Positions 1-9,269 of a stretch of DNA of 64,000 nt are shown one piece after another (positions within the stretch are counted from its first letter, which is position 1; every line of letters begins with the position of its first letter). The position numbers were made by a program, and so were the translations under genes. The stretch covers positions 269,243-333,242 of the forward strand of contig NZ_FZNR01000009.1 of assembly GCF_900188005.1 (NCBI RefSeq). The letters run 5' to 3'. The notes beneath the pieces are model-generated. The model did no database searches and had not been told where the DNA came from. It saw only the letters and a list, made by a program, of their open reading frames with translations. The DNA is from Actinoplanes regularis. Its GTDB lineage: Bacteria > Actinomycetota > Actinomycetes > Mycobacteriales > Micromonosporaceae.

Positions 1-162
1 CCTCCGCCGCCGATACTGCCGCAGGGGTACGACAGAAACCAAGGGCTTTAGTGCAGCTCACGCCCGCAATCGGGCATCACGTGGAAAACCGTCGCAACAC
101 TCCGGAAACGAAACGGCCCGCTCGCCGGGGGTGGCTACCAGGCCGTTCATCGAAGGGAACGA

Positions 163-196
163 AACAGCCCGCTCTCCGGACGGAGGGCGGGCTGTT
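163..196 (-). terminator. Rho-independent terminator of ctaD
   Basis: A near-perfect stem (10-bp outer arms 163-172 and 187-196, plus a 5-bp inner stem) lies just downstream of the ctaD stop on the minus strand. In that direction it is followed by a T-rich stretch. A related stretch at about 105-131 (gaaacgaaacggcccgctcg) resembles the left arm and its flank, so this may be a partly duplicated terminator. Confidence 0.75.
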
Positions 197-204
197 CAGG
201 GAGG

Positions 205-1962
205 TCAGTGACCCCGGCTCGACTCGACGTCTTCCTGGTAGGTCGCGCCGCCGTCGGACTCGTGGGTCAGCGGGCGGGCGCCGCCTTCCGGCGGGCCGGC
301 GATCGACTGCTCACCGGCCGCGAGCTCCGGGAACTTCAGGTCGAAGGCGGGCCGCTCGGAGCGGATCCGCGGCATCCGGTCGAAGTTGCGCAGCGGCGGC
401 GGGGTGCTGGTCGCCCACTCCAGGGAGTTGCCGTAGCCCCACGGGTCGTCGGCGACCGCGATCCGGCCGACCTTGTAGGACTTCCACACGTTGTAGAGGA
501 ACGGCAGGGTGGCCAGGCCCAGGATGAACGAGCCGATCGTGGAGATCGTGTTCAGCGTGGTGAAGCCGTCGCCGGGCAGGTAGTCGGCGTACCGCCGGGG
601 CATGCCCTCGGTGCCGAGCCAGTGCTGCACCAGGAACGTGGTGTGGAACCCGATCATGGTGAGCCAGAAGTGCACCTTGCCGAGGCGGTCGTCCAGGAAC
701 CGGCCGAACATCTTCGGGAACCAGAAGTAGATGCCGGAGAAGACCGCGAACACGATCGTGCCGAAGAGCACGTAGTGGAAGTGCGCGATCACGAAGTACG
801 AGTCGGAGACGTGGAAGTCGATCGGCGGGGAGGCCAGCAGCACGCCGGAGAGGCCACCGAAGAGGAACGTCACCAGGAAGCCGATCGCGAAGAGCATCGG
901 CGGATCGAAGCTGATCTGGCCGCGCCACATGCTGCCGATCCAGACGAAGAACTTCATGCCGGTCGGGACCGCGATCAGGAAGCTCAGGAAGCTGAAGAAC
1001 GGCAGCAGCACCTGGCCGGTGACGAACATGTGGTGCGCCCACACCGACATCGACAGGGCACCGATCAGCAGGGTCGCCGCGACCAGGCCCTTGTAACCGA
1101 AGACCGGCTTACGGCTGAAGACCGGGATGACTTCGGTGATGATGCCGAAGAACGGCAGGGCGATGATGTACACCTCGGGGTGGCCGAAGAACCAGAAGAG
1201 GTGCTGCCAGAGCATCGGGCCGCCGGTCTCCACGTCGAAGACGTGCGCGCCGAGGACACGGTCCGCCGCCAGCGCGAAGAGCGCGGCCGCCAGGAACGGG
1301 AAGACCATCACCGCGAGCAGCGCCGTGACCAGCATGTTCCAGGTCATGATCGGCATCCGGAACATGGTCATACCGGGCGCGCGCAGCGTTAGGATCGTGG
1401 TGATCAGGTTCACCGAGCCGAGGATCGTGCCCAGACCCGAGATCGCGAGGCCGACCACCCACATGTTGCCGCCGACGCCCGGCGAGTGCAGCGAGTCGCT
1501 CAGCGGGGTGTAGGCGAACCAGCCGAAGTCCGCGGCGCCACCGGGGGTGAGGAACCCGCCGATGGTGATCAGGCCGCCGAAGAGGTACAGCCAGTAGGCG
1601 AAGGCGTTCAGCCGGGGGAAGGACACGTCCGGCGCACCGATCTGGATCGGTACGACATAGTTGCCGAACGCGAACACGATCGGCGTCGCGAAGAACAGCA
1701 GCATGATCGTGCCGTGCATGGTGAACAGCTGGTTGAACTGCTCGGGCGACAGCACCTGCATGCCGGGCCGGGCCAGCTCGGCGCGCATCAGCAGCGCCAT
1801 GAGGCCGCCCAGAAGGAAGAACACGAAGGCGGTGATCATGTACATGATCCCGATCTGCTTCGCGTCCGTCGTGCGCAGGATCCGGGCAAATGCCGAACCC
1901 TTGACCGTCCGCCGCACCGGATATGGACGGGTCGCGATCGGCGACGGCGCAACGGTCGTCAC
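205..1962 (-). CDS. ctaD: Cytochrome c oxidase subunit I (aa3-type)
   Basis: Catalytic subunit of the aa3 terminal oxidase, which reduces O2 to water at the heme a3-CuB centre and pumps protons across the plasma membrane. The roughly 12 membrane segments and all metal ligands are visible: heme a His in MHGT (about residue 80), the HPEVY motif with the CuB His and cross-linked Tyr (about 261), the CuB His pair in WAHH (about 308) and the HFH heme ligands (about 392). The chosen GTG start at 1962 has a GGAGG ribosome-binding site; an in-frame codon 10 residues upstream lacks one. The product is 585 residues, normal for actinobacterial CtaD. Subunits II and III are not in this window, so the gene is physically separate from ctaC/ctaE here. 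Confidence 0.97.
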   Translation of the reverse strand: MTTVAPSPIATRPYPVRRTVKGSAFARILRTTDAKQIGIMYMITAFVFFLLGGLMALLMRAELARPGMQVLSPEQFNQLFTMHGTIMLLFFATPIVFAFGNYVVPIQIGAPDVSFPRLNAFAYWLYLFGGLITIGGFLTPGGAADFGWFAYTPLSDSLHSPGVGGNMWVVGLAISGLGTILGSVNLITTILTLRAPGMTMFRMPIMTWNMLVTALLAVMVFPFLAAALFALAADRVLGAHVFDVETGGPMLWQHLFWFFGHPEVYIIALPFFGIITEVIPVFSRKPVFGYKGLVAATLLIGALSMSVWAHHMFVTGQVLLPFFSFLSFLIAVPTGMKFFVWIGSMWRGQISFDPPMLFAIGFLVTFLFGGLSGVLLASPPIDFHVSDSYFVIAHFHYVLFGTIVFAVFSGIYFWFPKMFGRFLDDRLGKVHFWLTMIGFHTTFLVQHWLGTEGMPRRYADYLPGDGFTTLNTISTIGSFILGLATLPFLYNVWKSYKVGRIAVADDPWGYGNSLEWATSTPPPLRNFDRMPRIRSERPAFDLKFPELAAGEQSIAGPPEGGARPLTHESDGGATYQEDVESSRGH

Positions 1963-2099
1963 GAATTGCCTCCGTTGTCTCGTTCGTCCCACTCAGCACG
2001 CTCCGAAGATCGGGGCGTACCTCGCTGGCAGAATAGTCCCCCACCGACCTCCGGCCGTCGCGGGGTGACCAAAGGGCCACCCAGGACGAACATGACCGG

Positions 2100-3206
2100 T
2101 TAGACGGGTGGAGTCAGACCGCGGTAGTGGTCGGTGAAGATCCGGCGGCCGCGGCGGCGCAGCATCGGGTCGCGGAGGGACGGTGGCACGTCCCGGGCCC
2201 GGTCCCGCTCGCGGGTGCGGTCGCGCACCTCGCCGCAGCGCGGCCGGCGCCGCTGCTCGTAGGCCCGGAGGGTGGCCGGGATGTCCCCCTGCGCTGCCTT
2301 CAACTCCTGACCGAGCACCCAGCCGTCCTCGAAGGACATCGCCGCGCCCTGGGCCAGGGTCGGCGCGGTGGCGTGCGCCGCGTCGCCGACCAGCAGCACC
2401 GGCCCGCGTGACCAGGACGGCAGGACGACCTCGTCGGTGCGGGCGACCGACACCTTCTCGATCCGCTCCAGGATCGCCGGAACCGGGCCGCCGAAGGACC
2501 CGAAGATCTCGCGCAGCCGCTCGCACGGGTCGGTCGGGTCCGGTGCTTCCGGCGCGGTCTCGTCGGCGTAGCAGTAGATCTTGCGACCGCCCATCGGCAT
2601 CGCGACGAACTGTGCCCGCCGGCCCAGCACCGCCGTCCAGTCGGTGAGCGGCGGGCCGCCGGAGACCACCGAGCGATAGACGATCTGGCCGGTCGGGGTG
2701 GCCGGGCCGCCCAGCCCGATCCGGTCGCGGATCGTCGAGCGGCGGCCGTCGGCGCCGACCACCAGGTCGTACTCCGCGATGGCGCCGGTGGAGAACTCGA
2801 CCTTGGCGGCGCCCTCGATGATCTGCACGTCGCGCACCTCGGTCTCGTAGCGGACCTCGCCGCCGACACCGGTGAGCAGCACCTGTTGCAGGTCGGACCG
2901 GGAGAGCGCACGCGACTCACCGACGCCGGCCCAGAGCGCGGCCACGTCCATCTCGAACAGGTCGCGGCCGCGGGTGTCCAAGAAGACCTGCCGGAAGATC
3001 AGGTCACCCAGCGGGCGCAGCGGGACATCCAGGCCGAGCAGGCGCAGCGCGCGGGAGGCGTTGCCGGGCAGATAGATCCCGGCGCTGGGGCTCATGGTGG
3101 CGGGCAGCGCCTCCACCACATCCGGCCGGAAGCCCGCGACCCGCAAGCCTCTTGCCGCGGCCAGGCCGGCGATGCCGGCGCCCACCACGAGGATGCGCAA
3201 GGTCAT
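2100..3206 (-). CDS. FAD-dependent monooxygenase (PHBH-like fold)
   Basis: Flavoprotein hydroxylase of the para-hydroxybenzoate hydroxylase group, 368 residues. The N-terminal Rossmann motif GAGIAG (residues 8-13) binds the ADP part of FAD. A central VGADGRRS segment matches the DG motif, and the C-terminal GDAAHATAPTLAQGA (about 273) is the second FAD motif of this family. The ATG at 3206 has an AGGAAGG site about 10 bases upstream. The substrate cannot be told from sequence. It is transcribed in the same direction as ctaD with a 137-bp gap, and no pathway neighbours are present, so a stand-alone oxidation or detoxification role is as likely as a biosynthetic one. Confidence 0.88.
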   Translation of the reverse strand: MTLRILVVGAGIAGLAAARGLRVAGFRPDVVEALPATMSPSAGIYLPGNASRALRLLGLDVPLRPLGDLIFRQVFLDTRGRDLFEMDVAALWAGVGESRALSRSDLQQVLLTGVGGEVRYETEVRDVQIIEGAAKVEFSTGAIAEYDLVVGADGRRSTIRDRIGLGGPATPTGQIVYRSVVSGGPPLTDWTAVLGRRAQFVAMPMGGRKIYCYADETAPEAPDPTDPCERLREIFGSFGGPVPAILERIEKVSVARTDEVVLPSWSRGPVLLVGDAAHATAPTLAQGAAMSFEDGWVLGQELKAAQGDIPATLRAYEQRRRPRCGEVRDRTRERDRARDVPPSLRDPMLRRRGRRIFTDHYRGLTPPV

Positions 3207-3703
3207 CAGCCAACGCCTTCCTGTCGATGGACACGCGTCGGAGCCAGAACACTACCGCGTGCCACCGTCGCGGGAAACCCACGATCAACATCGAGTCCGG
3301 TTTGCACTGGGCATGGCCCTCCCGCCCATCTCGGCGTCACGCCGACGGGTGGCTCCACAGTGGCGAAGGCGCGACCGGCCCGGGCCAACGCGACCGCCCG
3401 GCGCGCCCGGATGACCCGACGCAGTTCGGCCGGCGGAGCGGCGGCGGGCAGTCCCGAAAAACGCGGCAGAGCAACCGACGAGAGCATGTGGACACTCAAC
3501 CACCGGGGTATGACATTTAGCGGCCGCCGCGAGCGGAGCCCGGTCTGTGCCCCGGGCCGGCACGGCGAATCGGGAGCACCCCGGTTGCACGCCCCGCGAC
3601 GGCGGTACCGAAGATGCAACCGGCACTCCGTTCAGAAACACCGCGGCTCGTCCGATGGCGGGGGAAAGCCTGCGACCGCGGTGGAAAGGGCCCCGACCTC
3701 AGC
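3207..3703. other. Divergent intergenic region
   Basis: A 497-bp gap between the divergent monooxygenase and glycosidase genes. I see no convincing gene; open frames here lack ribosome-binding sites and family resemblance. It should hold both promoters. A TATGAC element near 3508 could be a -10 for the rightward gene, but this is weak. Confidence 0.4.
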
Positions 3704-5077
3704 ATGCATCCACAACCCTCCGCCCCCGTCGCCGTCCCCGACCCCTCCGCCGAGCTGTGGCAGTCCGCGGTACGCGTGCTGGACACCAACTGGTCCGGCG
3801 ACCACACGGTGCCGTCCCGCCGCCTCTATCCGCACCAGTGGAGCTGGGACACCGCGTTCATCGCGGTCGGCCTGGCCTACGTCAACCCCACCCGAGCCTG
3901 GCGCGACCTGCGCGGCCTGTTCGAGGCGCAGTGGCCGGACGGCCGGGTCCCGCACATCGTCTTCGACCCGGCCACCGCCGAGGACGACTACTTCCCCGGC
4001 CCGGGCTTCTGGAACGTGCCCGTCCTGGCCGGCCGCCCGGCGCGGCGGAGCACCGGCATCGTCCAGCCGCCGCTGCACGCGCTCGCCGCCTGGGAGGTCT
4101 ACCGGCACGCCGCGGCGCACGGCGCGGCCTGCGCGAGCGAGGCCCGCACCGAGCTGGCCTGGCTGTATCCGCGCCTGGTGGCCCAGCAGGAGTACCTCAC
4201 CGAGCGGCGGGACGCCGGTGGCGGCGGGCTGGCCTCGATCGTGCACCCGTGGGAGTCCGGCCTGGACAACAGCCCGGCCTGGGACCAGGCGCTGGCCGAG
4301 GTGCCGGCCGACCTGACGCTGCTGGAGCACTACCGGCGGCGGGACCTGGCCGTGGCGGACGCCGCACACCGACCCACCGACCAGGACTACGCCCGCTACG
4401 TCGGGCTGGTCCTCAACTACCGGGACGGCGGGTACTCGGACACCGAACTGGTGCAGCGGCACCCGTTCGCCGTCGAGTGCCCCGCGTTCAACAGCATCCT
4501 GGGCGTCGCCGAGCTGGCTCTCACCCAGATCGCCGGGGTGCTCGGGCGGACCGCCGACGCCCGGCGGCACCGGGACCGGGCGCGGGAGATCACCGCGGCC
4601 CTCTCCCGGCGGCTCTGGGATCCGGTCAGCCGCACGTTCCGGGTCCGGGACGCCCGCACCGGCCGGCTCGGGCCGGCCCGCTGCGTCAACGGCCTGCTCC
4701 CGCTGATGCTGCCGGACCTGCCCGCCGATCAGGTCGAGGCGATCATGACGGAGGCCCGCTCGGAGCGGTTCGGGCTGCCGGCGCCGAGCACGGACCGGAC
4801 CGCCGCGTTCTTCGACGCTCACCGCTACTGGCGCGGCCCGGTCTGGATCAATGTGAACTGGCTGCTGCGCCGGGGCATGCAGGTGCACGGCTTCCGTGGC
4901 GAGGCGGAGCAGCTGCGCCGGGCCCTGCTGCGTCTGGTGCACGAGCACGGGCACTACGAGTACTTCCACCCGGAGACCGGGGTGGGGCTCGGGGCGCCGA
5001 CCTTCAGCTGGACCGCGGCGCTCTGCCTGGACCTGCTGGCCGACCGGTCGGCGCCCGCCTATTCGAGGACCGGCTAG
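3704..5077 (+). CDS. GH63-like glycoside hydrolase (mannosylglycerate hydrolase type)
   Basis: A 457-residue (alpha/alpha)6-barrel glycosidase related to GH63 and bacterial mannosylglycerate/glucosylglycerate hydrolases. Diagnostic stretches are WSWDTAFIAVGL near residue 48 and YWRGPVWINVNWLL near 375, both lining the active site in this family. There is no signal peptide, so it probably works in the cytoplasm on an osmolyte or a small alpha-glycoside. The ATG at 3704 was chosen because the upstream 30 codons look non-coding and a GGAAAGGG site precedes it. It converges on the mscR gene, and the two stop codons overlap in a single CTAG. The exact substrate is unknown. Confidence 0.8.
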   Translation: MHPQPSAPVAVPDPSAELWQSAVRVLDTNWSGDHTVPSRRLYPHQWSWDTAFIAVGLAYVNPTRAWRDLRGLFEAQWPDGRVPHIVFDPATAEDDYFPGPGFWNVPVLAGRPARRSTGIVQPPLHALAAWEVYRHAAAHGAACASEARTELAWLYPRLVAQQEYLTERRDAGGGGLASIVHPWESGLDNSPAWDQALAEVPADLTLLEHYRRRDLAVADAAHRPTDQDYARYVGLVLNYRDGGYSDTELVQRHPFAVECPAFNSILGVAELALTQIAGVLGRTADARRHRDRAREITAALSRRLWDPVSRTFRVRDARTGRLGPARCVNGLLPLMLPDLPADQVEAIMTEARSERFGLPAPSTDRTAAFFDAHRYWRGPVWINVNWLLRRGMQVHGFRGEAEQLRRALLRLVHEHGHYEYFHPETGVGLGAPTFSWTAALCLDLLADRSAPAYSRTG

Positions 5078-6159
5078 AAGACCACGACCGAGCGCAGGAC
5101 GTCACCGGTGTGCATCTTGGCGAAGGCCCGCTCGACCCCGTCGAGCGGGATCTCCTCGGTGACGAAGGCGTCCAGGTCGAGGCGGCCCTGCAGGTAGAGC
5201 TCGGTCAGCATGGGGAAGTCCCGGCTGGGCAGGCAGTCGCCGTACCAGCTGGACTTGAGGGCGCCGCCCCTGCCGAAGACGTCGAGCAGCGGCAGCTCGA
5301 TCTTCATGTCCGGGGTGGGTACGCCGACCAGGACCACGGTGCCGGCCAGGTCCCGGGCGTAGAAGGCCTGCCGGTACGTCTCCGGCCGGCCCACCGCCTC
5401 GACCACCACGTCGGCGCCGAAGCCCCCGGTCAGCTCCCGCACCCGCTCGACGACATCGTGCTCGCGCGCGTTGATCGTATGAGTGGCGCCGAAGCCCCGG
5501 GCCCACTCCAGTTTCCGGTCGTCGGTGTCGATCGCGATGATCGTGGTGGCCCCGGCCAGCGCCGCGCCGGCCACCGCGCCGTCGCCGACCCCACCGCAGC
5601 CGATCACCGCGACCGAGTCGCCGCGGCTCACACCCCCGGTGTTGATCGCCGCGCCCAGGCCGGCCATCACGCCGCACCCGAGCAGGCCGACCGCGGCCGC
5701 CCGGGCCCGCGGGTCCACCTTCGTGCACTGGCCGGCGTGCACCAGGGTCTTCTCCGCGAACGCGCCGATGCCCAGGGCCGGGGCGAGCTCGGTGCCATCC
5801 TCCAGCCGCATCTTCTGCGCGGCGTTGTGGGTGGCGAAGCAGTACCACGGCTTGCCCTTGTCGCAGGCGCGGCAGTTGCCGCAGACGGCCCGCCAGTTGA
5901 GCACCACGAAGTCGCCGGGCGCCACGTCGGTCACGCCGGCGCCGACCGACTCGACGACACCGGCCGCCTCGTGTCCGAGCAGGAACGGGAAGTCGTCGTT
6001 GATCCCGCCCTCGCGGTAGTGCAGGTCGGTGTGGCACACCCCGCACGTCTTGACCCGCACCACGGCCTCGCCCGGCCCCGGGTCGGGCACCACGATCGTG
6101 GTCACCTCGACCGGCTTGCCCTTCCCCCTGGCGACAACGCCCCGAACCAGCTGGCTCAT
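5074..6159 (-). CDS. mscR: S-(hydroxymethyl)mycothiol dehydrogenase
   Basis: Zinc-dependent, NAD-linked class III-type alcohol dehydrogenase. It oxidises the adduct of formaldehyde with mycothiol (and probably reduces S-nitrosomycothiol), the actinobacterial counterpart of glutathione-dependent formaldehyde detoxification. Visible residues are the catalytic zinc ligands in CGVCHTDLH and GHEAAG, the structural-zinc cysteines in CGNCRACDKGKPWYC, and the Rossmann motif GCGGVG. The length of 361 residues matches the family. The ATG at 6159 sits behind a clear AGGAGGG. It follows the marR gene by 31 bp on the same strand, so the two are probably one operon. Confidence 0.9.
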   Translation of the reverse strand: MSQLVRGVVARGKGKPVEVTTIVVPDPGPGEAVVRVKTCGVCHTDLHYREGGINDDFPFLLGHEAAGVVESVGAGVTDVAPGDFVVLNWRAVCGNCRACDKGKPWYCFATHNAAQKMRLEDGTELAPALGIGAFAEKTLVHAGQCTKVDPRARAAAVGLLGCGVMAGLGAAINTGGVSRGDSVAVIGCGGVGDGAVAGAALAGATTIIAIDTDDRKLEWARGFGATHTINAREHDVVERVRELTGGFGADVVVEAVGRPETYRQAFYARDLAGTVVLVGVPTPDMKIELPLLDVFGRGGALKSSWYGDCLPSRDFPMLTELYLQGRLDLDAFVTEEIPLDGVERAFAKMHTGDVLRSVVVF

Positions 6160-6190
6160 GCCGAACACCCTCCTAGTCGACGACACCTTC

Positions 6191-6646
6191 TCACTCCGGC
6201 GGCTGGTCCAGCAGCGCTTCGGTCAGCTTGCCCAGCTGACGTACCTGCGCGGGGGTCAACCGGTCGAAGATCAGCTGTTGGACGGCCTCGGCGTGACCCG
6301 GCGCGGTCGACACCACCTTGGCGTAACCCTCGTCGGTGAGCGCCGCGATCTGCACCCGGCCGTCACCCCGGTCGCGCTCGCGCCGGATCCAGCCCTTCTC
6401 CTCCAGCCGGGCCACCACGTGGGAGAGCCGGGAGAGCGAGGCGCAGGCGCGTTTCGCCAGGTGGCTCATCGGCAGGCGGCGTTCCGGATGCTCGGAGAGG
6501 GTCATCATGACCAGGTAGCCCATGTGGGTGAGACCGGCGTCCCGCTGCAGTTGGGTCTCCAGCGCGGCGGGCACCTTGACCAGCACCTCGACCAGCCGTC
6601 GCCAGGCCGCCTGCTGCTCCGGGGTCAACCAGCGGGGCTTGTCCAT
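6191..6646 (-). CDS. MarR-family transcriptional regulator
   Basis: A 151-residue winged-helix repressor. The DNA-binding domain is visible around residues 50-110 (MSHLAKRACASLSRLSHVVA recognition region, then the wing ERDRGDGR), flanked by dimerisation helices. It is the first gene of a probable operon with mscR, so it likely controls the formaldehyde/NO dehydrogenase in response to an electrophile or a small phenolic ligand; this is inferred from context. The start codon lies 6 nt after a TAATGT -10 element and has no ribosome-binding site, so the mRNA is probably leaderless. Confidence 0.88.
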   Translation of the reverse strand: MDKPRWLTPEQQAAWRRLVEVLVKVPAALETQLQRDAGLTHMGYLVMMTLSEHPERRLPMSHLAKRACASLSRLSHVVARLEEKGWIRRERDRGDGRVQIAALTDEGYAKVVSTAPGHAEAVQQLIFDRLTPAQVRQLGKLTEALLDQPPE

Positions 6647-6652
6647 GCTGGC

Positions 6653-6658
6653 ACATTA
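6653..6658 (-). promoter_or_regulatory. -10 element, leaderless promoter of marR-mscR
   Basis: TAATGT fits the actinobacterial TANNNT -10 and is followed by exactly 6 nt before the ATG, so transcription should begin at the start codon. No convincing -35 is seen. Confidence 0.6.
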
Positions 6659-6774
6659 GTAGCGTTCGGACAGTCCCGGATGGGCCGGGCGGACAGCAAT
6701 CCACGGCGAGTCACCGAATCGATCGACTTACGTGAACCTCAGCGAGTACGCTGTCCGAGGACTTTCCACCTCGA

Positions 6775-6826
6775 CACGACGCCGGAACCGGCTGGCTGGG
6801 GGGCCTCGGCCGGTTCCGGCGTCGTG
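6775..6826 (-). terminator. Long hairpin after the cupin gene
   Basis: A perfect 18-bp inverted repeat (arms 6775-6792 and 6809-6826, 16-nt loop) begins 11 bp past the cupin stop codon. It lacks a clear T-run, so it may act as an mRNA-stabilising or bidirectional terminator stem. Confidence 0.65.
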
Positions 6827-6836
6827 CGCCTCAGGC

Positions 6837-7226
6837 TCAGGATGTGGGCGGCTCGTCCTTACCGGCCTCCTCGGCCGCCTCCGCTTCCTCCTTCGTCTTG
6901 TGCACCGCGCCGTCGGCGTGCTCCGGCGGGCCGTAAACGGTGTAGAGGACCAGTGGGTTCGGCCCCTCGTTGAGGAAGTTGTGCTTGTGGCCGGCCGGCA
7001 CGACGACCAGGTCGCCCTGGGCCACCGCCCGGGTCGCACCGGAGACGACGGCCTTACCGACCCCGCTGACGAAGGTGAGGATCTGGTCCACTTCGTGGAC
7101 CTCCTCGCCGATCTCGCCGCCCGGCGGGATGGTCATGACGACAAGCTGGGTGTGCTTTCCGGTCCACAGAACGCGACGGAAGTCCGGGCTCTGCTCCGCG
7201 ACAGTGGCGATCGTGAAGTGCTCCAT
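6837..7226 (-). CDS. Cupin-domain protein
   Basis: A single-domain cupin of 129 residues. The two cupin motifs are visible: GGEIGEEVHEVDQILTFVSG (motif 1, about residues 36-55) and the later PAGHKHNF segment (motif 2), giving His and Glu candidates for metal binding. Its function is unknown; small cupins of this type act as isomerases, dioxygenases or sugar-binding proteins. The C-terminus is a charged Lys/Glu tail. A GTG six codons earlier is a possible alternative start. It lies 19 bp after the PAS-GGDEF-EAL gene on the same strand and is probably co-transcribed, although a functional link is not evident. Confidence 0.8.
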   Translation of the reverse strand: MEHFTIATVAEQSPDFRRVLWTGKHTQLVVMTIPPGGEIGEEVHEVDQILTFVSGVGKAVVSGATRAVAQGDLVVVPAGHKHNFLNEGPNPLVLYTVYGPPEHADGAVHKTKEEAEAAEEAGKDEPPTS

Positions 7227-7245
7227 GCGAGGACGCTTACCCACC

Positions 7246-8931
7246 TCAGGCGTTGTGCAACCCGCCCGGGACGACGGGTGAGGGGCGACCGATCAGATAG
7301 CCCTGTACGTAGTCGACGCCCAGCTCACGCAACATCCGCAGGGTCGGCTCGTCCTGCACGAACTCGGCGACGGTGTGAATCCCGTAGGCCTGGCACACCT
7401 GCACCAGGGCCCGCACGAGCACCTGGTCCTGCGGGTTGTCGACCAGATCGACGACGTACTCCCCGTCGATCTTGACGAGGTCGATCGGGAAGAGCCGGAG
7501 GTAGCGGAACGACGCGTAGCCCGAGCCGAAGTCGTCCAGCGCCAGCGAGCAGCCCAGATCACGGATCCGGTCGGCGAATCGGCGGGCCTCGCTCAGGTTG
7601 CCGATCAGCGCGGTCTCGGTGATCTCGAAGGTGAGCTGCTCCGGGTTCACCCGGTACTGCGTGAGCAGGCGCTCCACCTCGGCGGTCAGCCGTGGATCGC
7701 CGACCGAGCGGCCGGAGAGATTGATCTGCAGGCCCATCCCGGGCTGCTCGGCGGCGAGCCGCATGGCCCGCTCCACCACCCACAGGTCGATGTCGAAGAC
7801 CGCGTCCAGCCGCTCGGCGGTGTCCAGCACGTGGATCGGGGACTGCGGGCCGTCCGTCTCGTCCAGCACTCGCAGCAGCAGCTCGTGCCGGGTCACCCGG
7901 TTGGTCTGCAACTCCAGGATCGGCTGGGAGTAGAGCGTGAAGCGGTCGGTGTCGAGCGCGTTGGCAACCCGGCTGCGGTACGACCCCTGCCGGTCCCGAG
8001 CCGGCACCGGATGCGCGACCAGGGTGATCGGGCAGTCCGCCTCCCGTGACTGCCGCCAGGCCTGCTCGGCGTCGATCAGCAGGTCGTGACTGCCCGCCTC
8101 GGCGTCCGGCCGGAACCGCACCAGGCCGCCCCAGACCCGCGCCCCGTCCTCCCCGCGCAGCGACTTGACCAGCGCGTTCCCCTGCTTGCGGGCGGTCGCC
8201 CAGCTGGTCGCGTCGAGCAGCACCGCGATCTCGTTCGTCCCGACCCGGCCGAGCAGGCGATCCGGGCCGACCCGGTCCTCCAGCAGCCGGGCGGTCCGGT
8301 GCAGCAGCTCGGCGTTGCGCTCGGGGCGTACCCCCTCGCCGCCGTCGCCGGCCTCCTCGGCCTGGATCCGCAGCACCAGCACCGCGCCGGCGGCCCGGCG
8401 CAGCGCCCGGTCGATCTCGTCGGCGAACCGGGCCCGGGTCAGCAGGCCGGTGGCCGGGTCCGGCTCGATCAGCGAGGACTGCACGGTCTCGCCGCGGCGG
8501 GTGAGCCGGGCGTCCTCACGTCGGGCTCGTTCCCGGGCGGAGACGTCGCGGAGCGTGCCGCGGATGCCCCGGACGGTGCCGTCCGGGCTGGTCATCGGCT
8601 CCAGCCGGCAGTCGACGTCGAACCAGCTGCCGTCGTCGCGCATCAGCCGGACCGTGACCCGCACGGCGGCCCGGCTGGTCCAGGTCTCGGTGATCGCGCC
8701 GAGCACGGTGGCCAGGTCGTCGCGGTGCACGTAGCGGGCCAGGACCTGACGGGTCGCCTCGGTGCTCGTGGGCAGCCGGCCGAGCATCGCGGAGAGCGCC
8801 GCGGACCAGACGATCCGGTCGTTGTCGGTCGTGTAGGTGAACCAGGCGGCGCGGTCCTCGGCCGGCAGGCGCGGCTCGGGCAGCGAGGCCGTCGACGACA
8901 CCGATCGCTCCCGTTCTTCGGGCACGGTCAT
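7246..8931 (-). CDS. PAS-GGDEF-EAL protein with degenerate cyclase site
   Basis: Cytoplasmic cyclic-di-GMP signalling protein, 561 residues. A PAS sensor domain spans about 20-130 (PAS core plus the PAC-like GTVRGIRGTLRDVSARE), a GGDEF-type domain about 150-295 and an EAL domain about 310-550. The GGDEF signature is replaced by GTNEI, so cyclase activity is unlikely. The EAL domain keeps its catalytic residues: ELLLR, INLSG, EITETAL, DDFGSGY, KIDGEYV and QGYLIG. It is therefore probably a c-di-GMP phosphodiesterase or effector controlled by its PAS domain. GGGAGGTG precedes the ATG. Confidence 0.9.
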   Translation of the reverse strand: MTVPEERERSVSSTASLPEPRLPAEDRAAWFTYTTDNDRIVWSAALSAMLGRLPTSTEATRQVLARYVHRDDLATVLGAITETWTSRAAVRVTVRLMRDDGSWFDVDCRLEPMTSPDGTVRGIRGTLRDVSARERARREDARLTRRGETVQSSLIEPDPATGLLTRARFADEIDRALRRAAGAVLVLRIQAEEAGDGGEGVRPERNAELLHRTARLLEDRVGPDRLLGRVGTNEIAVLLDATSWATARKQGNALVKSLRGEDGARVWGGLVRFRPDAEAGSHDLLIDAEQAWRQSREADCPITLVAHPVPARDRQGSYRSRVANALDTDRFTLYSQPILELQTNRVTRHELLLRVLDETDGPQSPIHVLDTAERLDAVFDIDLWVVERAMRLAAEQPGMGLQINLSGRSVGDPRLTAEVERLLTQYRVNPEQLTFEITETALIGNLSEARRFADRIRDLGCSLALDDFGSGYASFRYLRLFPIDLVKIDGEYVVDLVDNPQDQVLVRALVQVCQAYGIHTVAEFVQDEPTLRMLRELGVDYVQGYLIGRPSPVVPGGLHNA

Positions 8932-9269
8932 CCGACGCCACCTCCCCCCTCGCGCACGACTGCTTCCCCAGCCAATAAAGACCCCTCACCTATTACGACC
9001 TGTCACCGGGCCGCAGTAACAGTGGACGCCAGAGTCAAAGTTTTGACGTATCCGCCAGCAAGCCCAGGAGCAGGGAATTATCGCCCATCCAGAGTAGCGA
9101 AACAACCAAACGGTGGACCGCTTTACCGTCCAATTCCACCGAAAAGCGTCGCGCTGTCCATGACGGACAGTCACTGCAAGTGTTCACTGGAGAACCTTCA
9201 GCGATTTCGCGTTCACAAGTTGCCGCCGATATGTACACCAAGTCCCGAAACAATTGCAATCCGTGAGCG
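8932..9269. other. Intergenic region, AT-richer than surroundings
   Basis: A 338-bp gap between the start of the PAS-GGDEF-EAL gene and the 3' end of the helicase gene. I found no gene. It must contain the leftward promoter of the PAS gene. A short palindrome (ctgtcc-gtcat-ggacag, near 9158) is the only structure noticed. Confidence 0.4.
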
